Part shown: piece by piece, positions 49,701-55,132 of the stretch
How positions within the stretch are numbered: position 1 is the first letter of the stretch
Layout of the letters: each line of letters begins with the position of its first letter
From: Tubiluchus corallicola
Lineage: Eukaryota; Priapulida; Priapulimorpha; Priapulimorphida; Tubiluchidae
DNA length: 55,132 nucleotides
Reading direction: 5' to 3'
Assembly: GCA_030141605.1 (NCBI GenBank)
Contig: JAQGDQ010000464.1
Coordinates: 61,969-117,100 of the forward strand
Position numbers and translations under genes: made by a program
The notes under the pieces: model-generated
Databases searched by the model: none
Seen by the model: only the letters and a program-made list of their open reading frames with translations
What the model was told of the DNA's origin: nothing

Positions 49701-51795
49701 ATTGCGACAAACCTGAAAACTAGGTTATTTGGACTACATACTGTCATATATCGTTTTTGTTCACATTCTATCAATTTTTAGTGCATGATATGACCATCAC
49801 CGTTCTTTATGACCTGTTTTACCCTGTTTGGGCATCAAATCCACCAGCTGCTGGCACTTATCTATGATTTCGGGGTCTCTATAACATATACGGATTATAG
49901 CCTCTATAAGCTTTATTTTGGTCGTACAGTCCTCATTGCAAAGTCGAAGTTTGGTTATAGACCTCAAATTCTCAATGAGGTTGAGGTCGGGGGAGTTTCC
50001 CGGCCAATCCAGTACCGTAATTTTCATTTTCTTCATGTATTCCATCACATTTTTGCCTTATGACATGGCGCAGAGGGCTGTTGAAATATTCCAGATCCAC
50101 CTGGAAAAGTGTTCGCAAGATCCGTGATGATACTCTGAAAACCTGTATGTATTTCTCTGAATTCGTCATTCCTTCAATGGACAGCAATAACCCAACGCCA
50201 TAATTAGTGAAACTACCCCAAAACATCTTCCTTTGGGGATGTTTTACAGATTGATCGATATGGCACTCACGGATGGGTCCTCCAATGAATTGACAGACAT
50301 GCTGACTATGTTGTCCTTGAACTAGAAAATGGCTTTTGTCACTAAAAAGAACTTTCCTCCAATCAGTAACAGTCCAGTTCCAGCTGTTTTGCCCATTCCA
50401 GTCTTTTCTTTTTCATGACAGACGTTAAAAGTTGCTTTTTAAGTGGCCTTCTAGCGATTCGTCCACATTCTGTCAATCTACGGCGTATTGTACTTGAGCT
50501 AACGTCCACTCCAGATGACGACAAATCCTTCCGAAGCGCATCACTCGTCTTTCTTGGATCTTTTTTACTCTCTCGCAGCAGCCTGGCAACGTCTTTTGCA
50601 GAAGTCTTCCTCTTATGACCACACTTTCCCTTCCTCTTGGGCAATAAGGTGCCATTTGCTTGGACCTGCTTCAAAAGGCGTGTAACAGTGCAGTGGTTTA
50701 AAGCCACAGTTCTGGCTATTTCGCGCTGATCTTTCGACGTGTGCTCGTGTAAAGTCAGAATTTTAGTCCGCTTGCGTGGAGTGATATCCATTTTGGCGTT
50801 TCTAGCACAGAGGATGAAAAACAAGTGGCAAACAGTACACTCATTCCATTCGAATGACGCAATAATGAAGCTCAGTAAAACAATCAAAATTAAAATACAG
50901 TTTTACTATGATTTTCGCACGGAAAAACGTTACCATTCAGCCAAAGACAAGTCTATGTCTATAAATGCATTTTTGGGTTAAAATCAGGTTTGATGCACAA
51001 GGATGTATGCTGTTAATGCAATTTTTCCTTATCTTGGTTATGGAAAATCAATAATTGGTCAGGGAAAAGTCTGGAAAATTTATTTCTACATTCTGTGGGA
51101 ACCTTAACATGTAAAGCATGCAGAAGAATCTATTGATATTACTCTGCCACACCAATAATAGTTTAACGCAGTTATGGATTAATTAAACAATATTTTCATT
51201 TTTTCACTTTAGATCATTTTATCCTAGGTTTTAAATTGGTTTCTGATTTCCTTTAAAGTATAAGACTGGTGAATTTCATCAGAAACTTGTCTTGAAGTTT
51301 CATATCCCCTTTATGTAATCTTACTGCAAGTAGCATAATTTAAAACTATATGTTTAGAAGTATTTTGTTAAGTTAGACTAGTGGTGTTTTTACTATTGGG
51401 CAAACTATGCATTTGCCTATCGCACCAAATTTTGGGTAGGTGCCAAATTCTGAAAATAATTCTTTAATTTTTAATTTTAATATAAATAACAGAATAGTGT
51501 ACGTGTAACTCCTTAAATGCGCAACACTAATTCGAAAGAAACGAACGTTTTGCCTTATTTTCCTATCGAAATGTATAATTCATGGATGCCAACAAGAGTC
51601 TTCCCGTACCAAAACACTTTCTATTTAGGCCTTTTCTGCTTTTCTAAGATTACGTAAGATTTTTAAGATTTCTGACATTATGTCATTCAGACATTACTGA
51701 CGCATTACCTTGCTTTTGCAATGACCCTTCCGTTAATAAAAAAACTAATGATTCTTCTGCACACTTTACATGTTAAGGTTCCCACAGAATCTTAA

Positions 51796-51831
<36 letters not shown>

Positions 51832-54800
51832 AAATACTTACAATAGCATTTATCTTATCAGCACAAGCTGTAGATAGGTAATTGATTACACTTAATTGGT
51901 ATACTATAATACATGCATAAGCCTATTGTACAAGGACCATAATACAAAAAAAGTTCAATACATTGGGAGCATGGTGGGGACCATGGGGGGAAGTGGGTTG
52001 ACCGTTGGGCAGCTCTAAAGTACTTTTGCCTAGGGTGGTAAACTACCTCGAGCCGGCCCTTAATGGGTAATGGCACTTATTTTACATCTGGTGGTATAAA
52101 TTACTGTAGTTTAATATGTTTGCTATTCATGTGTCTGTTTAAGTAACATTTTAACAAGAACATTTTTCAACAAACAAATATGTGAACAAACACTTCATAC
52201 AAACACATTGTTTAAATATTCAACTTGCTCTGTGTTATTTGTTACCTGTGCAAACGTTTTATTACTATGTATTCATTCTTCAGTACATGTTTAGAGTAAT
52301 GACACTTCTAGTTGTCCAAACTGAAGTTTGTATTCCTTCCAACTTTCTACATTGCCAGAATACGAAATACGATTTTTAAAATTAGCTTTCAGTAAGAGTA
52401 AATTGCCCTGTACTAAAGCTGCATTGGATTACAAGATAAATTTAGTTTTTGAAAACAAAGCTGTTGAAATTTTATCAGTGATTTTGAAATGCTAGTTAAT
52501 TATCCGGCTTTCCTGAATAATTCATGTGACATGAAAAAATGAGATATAAAGTTTGAACTGGACTGTAGAGTATAGCAAACATTGTTCAGAGCATGTTTGA
52601 ATGTGTCACAAATGATATAACTAAAAAACTTCCTGCTTTAGTGATCAAATTTTGAGAGAAATATTTACATCTAATGAAAATATTCAAGTCACATGTTATT
52701 AGTAGTTACGCTTTATACAACATTTTTACCATTTTCAAAACTGTAAAAATGAACATGTTTCATGCAACTCTGTTTTTTGAACAATTCAATTTTTCATGTG
52801 TTTGTCTGTTTAGCTATTATATATAATTACTATCTATTCTATCTTTCTTATAGAATCAGTTTTATTCAGTAATGCTAACACAGTTTTTTTTGCTATCCTG
52901 TTGTTAGATGGAATAAAGGAGAAAGATAAGAACTCACTACATACAATATTATCAGAAATAGCTGTGATGAAGGATAATGTTTATTCCTTGGCGAGGTATG
53001 CGTACACTGACGTGGATTGTGATTGGCCTTTTTACACTGATACCGACAAGCAACTGCTTAAACGGTGAGTACTGCACTTATTTAAAATCAGCACTGCTTT
53101 ATGTTTTCATTAAAAACAATACCTTGATTTGCACGTATCAATCATCTTAATGCATGATCTTGATTTTAAAACCCTGTCAGACTTAACTTTAAATGAAAAG
53201 ACATTAACAAACTGTAATTCACAAAGCTTTAGCTTCAACCAATTCGTTCTGTAACTCGGTGTGTTATCTATATCAATTAAGCGTTATATCGGGTGGCATA
53301 AAAAACATGTTGAAGTTTTGCACATGACATTACAAGAAGAAAATCTTGAAATCGCTTGAAAATTACCACAATGATTTTACAAACGCTTATGTATAAGCAC
53401 CAAAAACATCTTGTTATTCTCTTACGTTTTTCCAAAGATGCAGAAATCTTGAAATGATAAGTCAAAAAAATAATTGCCGCAAAAAATTTTGTGTCACTAT
53501 TGTTAAAATTTACAGTACGTGTTCATCATTTGCACTGCAAACTAGACGAAGGTGTTTCTTACAATAGCTGAACAACTTATTACTTTTTATGGAGTATTGC
53601 GTCCCAGCGCTCAAGGGCCAATTATATGGCTTAGCATTTTCACTCCTCTGCCTAACTTCTGAGATAATCTTGTCATATAAATATAAACTAGTGCATTTCA
53701 TATAATTCTTATTATGAAGTAGCATATGGTTCCCCTCCATTGGTGTGAAATCAAGGGTACATTAAGAGTTTTAAAAACTGCATGTAGTTATGTGAAGTGA
53801 AGAAGCCCATCTTTAGGTAAATTACACGTCCTTATTGTAATGGTTTTGATGATTGATCACTAATTTATATCGGGTGGCACAGAAAAAATGTGCAGAAGTT
53901 TAGACTACAATAACATTAGAAGCAAGTGTCCTACAAAGTTGAAATTGTATTGCGTGGTACTAAATTTCATTAACTTTTGGTTGCGAAAGTTACAGGTTTG
54001 CAGTTTTGGTAGTTTTCAAGTTACGACTGGAAAACTTTCTCTCATGTTAAAAATTTAAATGCCTGAACGATATCAGCTGCTACACTGAAATCTATAAAGA
54101 ATATCACACTAATAATGTGGATGTTTTGTCTTTATATGGAAACAAAGAGTCTAAACTAATGCCAGAACTAACTGAATAGTTAACCATTTTTAGTACGTGT
54201 GTTGTCAACAGGATTAATTCAGTGCCTTGTAATCATTCGTATTACATTGCATATAACGCTGCATTGAAAAAAACAAAGTTTATAGGACCATAGGAAACAG
54301 AAATAAGAGAAAATTAGATCAGTTCGTGCCATATTATACCTATATAGAATTAAGAAAATAGTTCTGCTTGTTATTACACGTACTTGTTTTAGGAAAAATT
54401 TGTAGAACGATGCAAGTGACAGCAATTGTACGAATATCGCATGAACTGTGCACGAATAGCACATAAATCAATTTAAGCCATTCTAATAATGTTTACATTT
54501 ACAAATTGTCTAATAATATCATAGCCTTACATCATTGAAAATGTTGCACTTTAGCTTCATTCATTTTGAGGCAAGTTGCAGTTGCAAAATGAAGCTAGCA
54601 AAAGGTGAGAAGACCATTTTGCCTGTTATAAGTGTTTTCAGAAAGTAGAAATTTTGCTGTGTTTATGCTGTCTGAGTAAATAGGCTAAATATTTTGTGAA
54701 CACTTAATATGGCTGAAAAAATATTAGTATTAGCATGATTATGCACATTTCACACTTAACACAATAGTCACGTAACGTGCTAGCATCATCACAATACTTG

Positions 54801-55132
54801 AGGGTACTGGTTAGCATTTTGCCCACCAACAAATCACTTCATAAGGTAAAGATTTTGCAATAAAGAAAACTTTCCCTGAGAACATATCTGTTCAAAGTGC
54901 AGTTCATTGAAGTTAATTCGATGTTACTGTATTTTATGAACATGTCAACTCTATATTGATATTAGTCTGAGTTAAACAATTTGATACATAAATTTATTTT
55001 ATGACTTTTACTTTAAGTAATATGTTTCTGCGAATAATTTAAATGCCCGCTAATAGGGGTATTTGAAATGTGTTTTTTGTTTCAGTCGTTGTCTTTACGC
55101 TATATTGTACGACAATTCTAAATTACACACTA
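19281..55132 (+). CDS. ELL: RNA polymerase II elongation factor ELL (5' part, eight exons, continues past window)
   Basis: ELL raises the catalytic rate of RNA polymerase II by suppressing pausing and belongs to the super elongation and little elongation complexes in the nucleus. Exons: 19281-19412, 30830-30874, 44175-44299, 44770-44886, 47582-47839, 48863-48933, 52908-53064, 55086-55132+. Phases are 0-0-2-2-2-1-2 and all junctions are GT-AG. The protein starts MAALKE, as human ELL does, with VKLTDSALSALE (human VKLTDSALRAFE), ATDDVYLQTKTKMALAEEE (human ATDDSYQKARQSMAQAEEE), RVLHLLAVRSYKKPELLARL (human RVLHLLALRPYRKAELLLRL), then DWPFYTDTDKQLLKR. This is most of the N-terminal ELL domain. The C-terminal occludin-like domain lies beyond the window. 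ELL versus ELL2 cannot be separated; an invertebrate likely has one gene. Confidence 0.93.
19619..20151 (+). mobile_element. TTAA-flanked MITE, copy 1
   Basis: Starts TTAAAGGAAAG (19619) and ends CTTTTCCTTT (20141-20150). Its body matches 32452-33035 through most of its length, e.g. CCTTTCGTGCTTGGGC near 19747 and GAGCTGCAGAC near 19912. No coding capacity. A TTAA flank points to piggyBac- or Kolobok-like mobilisation. Confidence 0.7.
22324..22807. mobile_element. Foldback element with perfect 67-bp inverted repeat
   Basis: The left arm 22324-22390 begins GTTCCTTGGTATAAAG and ends TTTAGTACGGAATC. The right arm 22741-22807 is its exact reverse complement, with no mismatch by eye over 67 bases. 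The 350-bp interior shows no gene. Perfect arms mean a young insertion or arm conversion. Confidence 0.92.
24888..25265. mobile_element. MITE family 2, copy 1
   Basis: Inverted ends AAGCCTTTTCACAGTT / AACTGTTTTAAAGGCTT. The body is shared with 48007-48476 (AACAAGAAAAAATGAACTAG, TCATCATCAATTGCTGGAAC). No coding capacity. Confidence 0.8.
25846..26448 (-). pseudogene. LINE remnant: C-terminus of a non-LTR reverse transcriptase ORF2
   Basis: An open frame on - (26023-26319) contains ILTYQLLHGLVD, SNDTRLRGHNLDLTKPQ, RVINVWNSLP and FKTRLHNHF. This is the usual C-terminal signature of CR1/L2/Jockey-type ORF2. The 3' end reaches an AATAAATAATAATAATC tail at about 25846. Part of the coding region is duplicated in tandem (26251-26357 and 26358-26448). 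5'-truncated and dead. Confidence 0.85.
27290..27440 (+). repeat. Dispersed repeat family 3, copy 1
   Basis: Shares GAATAGAACAGTAC, AGTAGCAGAAAAGTCAT, ATAAGACCTATTTTG and GCGGTCCTGA in the same order with 34510-34690. No coding potential. Confidence 0.65.
27407..27500 (+). repeat. tRNA-derived SINE-like segment
   Basis: TGGCCTAGTATT resembles a pol III A box, and TTGTTCGCACCC, about 50 bases on, resembles a B box. No tRNA cloverleaf closes, so it is at best a SINE head. Confidence 0.35.
27765..28235 (-). repeat. Dispersed repeat family 1, copy 2 (inverted)
   Basis: Reverse complement counterpart of 15360-15852: CACAAAAAACAGGTGCTGTAC, CACTGTACTTCAATTTTC and TATACTTTTTATCGG have partners there. 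Two copies in opposite orientation about 12 kb apart, one inside each gene. Confidence 0.75.
30488..30770 (+). repeat. tRNA-derived SINE candidate
   Basis: TAGCTGAGTGG fits the pol III A-box consensus. GGGTTTAATCAG, about 55 bases later, is a decayed B box. It lies just before ELL exon 2. The 3' limit is uncertain. Confidence 0.4.
30830..30874 (+). CDS. ELL: ELL exon 2, 45-nt microexon
   Basis: Acceptor TTGTTTCAG, donor GGA|GTAAGT. Fifteen codons, HLEATPRISFGRSDG, correspond to LRPSIRFQGSQG of human ELL. It is separated by 11.4 kb and 13.3 kb from its neighbours and is divisible by three. Confidence 0.85.
31161..31189. repeat. (ATG)n microsatellite
   Basis: About ten ATG/GAT trinucleotides, beginning 287 bases after ELL exon 2. 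Confidence 0.95.
32452..33035 (+). mobile_element. TTAA-flanked MITE, copy 2
   Basis: TTAAAGGAAAG at 32452 and CTTTCCTTTAA to 33035: TTAA on both sides and AGGAAAG inverted ends. Better preserved ends than the copy at 19619. No coding capacity. Confidence 0.8.
33043..33650. repeat. Imperfect long inverted repeat
   Basis: AAAAATTACAGTAGTTGAG (about 33336) and CTCAACTACTGTAATTTTT (about 33478) face each other. The outer parts also pair: ATCAGAAAGTCCAATGGTC near 33050 with the segment ending GTTTCTGATC near 33635. The left arm is longer than the right. A 32-bp unit (GTTGAGGTAAGG...) is duplicated in tandem at 33349-33414. Confidence 0.65.
33805..33870. repeat. (CA)n microsatellite
   Basis: About 33 uninterrupted CA units apart from one CG near the start. 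Confidence 0.97.
34510..34690 (+). repeat. Dispersed repeat family 3, copy 2
   Basis: Same-orientation match to 27290-27440, sharing the order of blocks down to GCGGTCCTGA. Limits not determined. Confidence 0.6.
36600..37450 (-). pseudogene. LINE remnant: decayed reverse transcriptase
   Basis: On the - strand, in broken frames: VPQGDCLSSVPFTLYLANAL (near 37350-37270), QYADDIGW (YADD codons at 37141-37152), NQSKTED and, near 36750, LRRLRWLGHVRLSSEVPVRI. These are RT motifs B and C, the KTE motif and a C-terminal RLRWLGH box, in the right order. Several stops and frameshifts show the copy is dead. The RT clade was not assigned. Confidence 0.85.
38905..39000 (+). repeat. tRNA-like SINE candidate
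   Basis: TGGTCAGCTTGGTATAAC resembles a tRNA D-arm/A box and GCGCCTGCTTAGAAG a tRNA anticodon arm. The T-arm part is degenerate, so it is not a functional tRNA. Confidence 0.35.
39510..39634 (+). mobile_element. LINE 3' tail, family L, copy 2
   Basis: GATGACCTCTGGTCTTTCGC, CACCCTGTCT, then TTATTGAATTGAATTGAA. Same block order as 18015-18147. Confidence 0.6.
39987..40008. repeat. (CCCT)n simple repeat
   Basis: Five to six CCCT units. Confidence 0.9.
40767..42106 (-). pseudogene. 5'-truncated non-LTR retrotransposon (RT domain to 3' tail)
   Basis: Longest coding remnant in the window. On - it reads from about 42106: RGIPQGTLLGPLLFCLYIN, then QYADDTTIYIAY (YADD at 41907-41918), AFSHYKLK, then after a 1-base frameshift at about 41820 the 267-codon frame 41805-41002. 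That frame has NNDKTEFMIL, VKFLGIQVDNNLSWDEH, LVLPHFLYGC, LLQNYALRLIAG and a QAILLWNSLP end. The 3' end runs AATAAAGATTATTAT into an (AT)n tract at 40767-40795. 5' truncation and a microsatellite tail are usual for CR1/Jockey-group elements. Nearly intact, so fairly recent. Confidence 0.92.
43383..43532 (+). mobile_element. LINE 3' tail, family L, copy 3
   Basis: GATGACCAATCGGTCTTTCG, CTACCCTTTC, ending GGGGATAAATAAAAATG. Same stem core GACC...GGTC. Most diverged of the three. Confidence 0.5.
43752..43790 (+). repeat. Copy of a GCGGGGCCTTTGCTA repeat end
   Basis: CGCAAAATTTTTTGCGGGG then CCTTTGCTAT, matching 46154-46191 (CGCAAAATCTTTTGCGGGG, CCTTTGCTAG). Limits of the repeat here are unknown. 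Confidence 0.5.
44175..44299 (+). CDS. ELL: ELL exon 3
   Basis: Acceptor GTTTAG, donor CCAA|GTAAGT. It encodes SISIPVLNANGEANK, RSFQFTLSSLQGDGLECVQY, matching HISIPQP...RTFSFYLSNIG...CIQQY in human ELL. Confidence 0.92.
44770..44886 (+). CDS. ELL: ELL exon 4
   Basis: Acceptor TTTCTCAG, donor TCTG|GTAAAT. It encodes CLTSLGFTQKRMIIHATDD, VYLQTKTKMALAEEESKKI. Phase 2 in and out. Confidence 0.93.
45440..46191. repeat. GC-rich island in ELL intron 4, probable repeat
   Basis: From about 45440 to 45900 the base composition changes sharply: CG dinucleotides and blocks such as AAATGGCCATTTTTCGGCCG and AGCGGCGCCTGGTGGGAC. No protein recognised in any frame. The right part ends with the CGCAAAATCTTTTGCGGGG motif that also occurs at 43757. 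Confidence 0.5.
46530..47192. repeat. 56-bp minisatellite, about 12 units
   Basis: Unit: AGTTTACCAAGTCGTGCCAT, TGTTGAATCGAGTCCAGTTT, ACAGTTTTTGGCACAT. Units vary at CCAAGTC/CCAACCC, CGAG/CAAG and TTTTTGG/TTTCTGG. The array ends about 390 bases before ELL exon 5. Confidence 0.95.
47582..47839 (+). CDS. ELL: ELL exon 5
   Basis: Acceptor TTTGTAG, donor ATAA|GTAAGT. A basic part (GHKGRPRKSRAVIPPPK) is followed by a low-conservation Ser/Asn/His-rich linker and ends LEVLVRPYK, the start of the RPF/Y-R/K-x-RVLHLL block. Confidence 0.9.
48007..48476. mobile_element. MITE family 2, copy 2
   Basis: AAGCCTTTTCACAG at the left and CTGTGAAAAGGCTT at the right. The left terminal 55-60 bases are repeated (48003-48062 and about 48063-48125), so the copy has a doubled left end. 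It lies between ELL exons 5 and 6. Confidence 0.85.
48863..48933 (+). CDS. ELL: ELL exon 6
   Basis: Acceptor TTAACAG, donor AAAG|GTATGT. It encodes ERVLHLLAVRSYKKPELLAR and LMK, the most conserved ELL block. Confidence 0.95.
49311..51110. mobile_element. Older element split by the Tc1 insertion
   Basis: The left end GGATTCCCACTGTCAGGGAA (49312 on) and right end, read on -, GGTTCCCACAGAATGTAG (51110 down). GTCAGGGAAAA words recur inside both ends (49325, 49363, 49390, 51060). The TTAA next to the right end at 51111-51114 hints at a TTAA-targeting family. Without the Tc1 insert it would be about 0.5 kb. Confidence 0.5.
49684..51005 (-). pseudogene. Tc1-like DNA transposon, inactive
   Basis: 1322 bp between TA dinucleotides (49682-49683, 51006-51007), with imperfect ends CACCCTTGTACAA and, on -, CATCCTTGTGCA, both followed by a CAAACCTGA block. 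The - strand transposase starts at about 50791 (MDITPRKRTKILTLHE), with a helix-turn-helix (REIARTVALNHCTVTRLLK) and RRLTECGRIARRP. Then, in other frames: NWTVTDWRKVLFSD (first catalytic Asp), FQQPSAPCH where families have FQQDNAPCH (second Asp lost), and LDWPGNSPDLNLIENL (third acidic residue). Frameshifts at about 50380 and 50050. Dead copy of usual Tc1 length. Confidence 0.92.
51090..51790. repeat. 701-bp segment with 41-bp inverted ends
   Basis: 51090-51130 and 51750-51790 are reverse complements with two mismatches (core TTTACATGTTAAGGTTCCCA). An (ATT)n tract follows at 51795-51830. The arms extend past the TTAA beside the older element, so they include flanking DNA. Confidence 0.8.
51795..51830. 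repeat. (ATT)n microsatellite
   Basis: About 12 ATT units. Confidence 0.95.
51960..52065. mobile_element. DNA transposon terminal fragment
   Basis: TTTTGCCTAGGGTGGTAAAC, TACCTCGAGCCGGCCCTTAA resembles widespread GCCGGCCC-ended DNA transposon termini. A possible partner end (GGGCAAACTATGCATTTGCC) is at 51398-51417. Tentative. Confidence 0.35.
52908..53064 (+). CDS. ELL: ELL exon 7
   Basis: Acceptor TTGTTAG, donor AACG|GTGAGT. It encodes DGIKEKDKNSLHTILSEIAV through YSLARYAYTDVDCDWPFYTD to KQLLKR, matching DGLTQADKDALDGLLQQVA... and DWPGYSEGDQQLLKR in human ELL. Confidence 0.95.
53065..55085 (+). other. ELL intron 7
   Basis: No exon seen. TATATCGGGTGGCA occurs at 53285 and 53867, each followed by related sequence (AAAAACATGTTGAAGTTT / GAAAAAATGTGCAGAAGTTT), so two copies of one diverged repeat about 580 bases apart. 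Confidence 0.5.
55086..55132 (+). CDS. ELL: ELL exon 8, cut by window end
   Basis: Acceptor TTTGTTTCAG. In the phase left by exon 7 it reads RCLYAILYDNSKLHT, open to the last base. It follows QLLKR, where human ELL has VLVRKLCQ, so it is a weak but plausible match. Confidence 0.7.

Noticed and set aside
1-55132. A new defence or biosynthetic gene system
   Set aside because: Only two gene families (CHST15-like and ELL) and transposon proteins are coded; nothing supports a functional cluster.

Overview
The window is animal (metazoan) nuclear DNA. Genes are split by GT-AG introns, intergenic DNA and introns are AT-rich, and remnants of non-LTR retrotransposons, Tc1, MITEs, SINEs and minisatellites are scattered throughout. 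The gene content fits a marine or other invertebrate, but no phylum can be fixed from the sequence alone. No prokaryotic features were seen (no operons, Shine-Dalgarno-led genes or CRISPR array).

Three protein-coding genes were found, all on the + strand. (1) 103-1316: the last three exons of a carbohydrate sulfotransferase 15-like gene (copy A), whose 5' part lies before the window. (2) 3638-17159: a complete nine-exon paralogue (copy B), reconstructed exon by exon with consistent phases. It encodes 416 aa with an N-terminal signal anchor, a 5'-PAPS loop (GFQKSGTT) and a 3'-phosphate binding region. Copies A and B are a head-to-tail tandem pair. (3) 19281 to beyond 55132: the first eight exons (about 317 codons) of ELL, the RNA polymerase II elongation factor. 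The gene is stretched over more than 35 kb by introns of 11.4 and 13.3 kb.

The rest is repeats. Between A and B lie a minisatellite of about 25 units and a LINE-like tail. B introns hold several MITEs, a 19-bp AT-rich array and a 23-bp array with higher-order structure. A solo LTR with a 4-bp target duplication sits about 0.6 kb upstream of the ELL start. ELL introns hold a foldback element with a perfect 67-bp inverted repeat, two copies each of two MITE families, at least three LINE open-frame remnants, tRNA-derived SINE candidates, a GC-rich island, a 56-bp minisatellite, and a dead Tc1 copy nested inside another element.

The sulfotransferases would act in the Golgi on sulfated glycans and ELL in the nucleus, so nothing suggests they work together. 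I did not find a new multi-gene system. The most useful observations are the gene models, the duplicated splice donor beside B exon 1, the two in-frame acceptors of the last A exon, the perfect foldback element, the solo LTR next to the ELL promoter region and the nested transposons.
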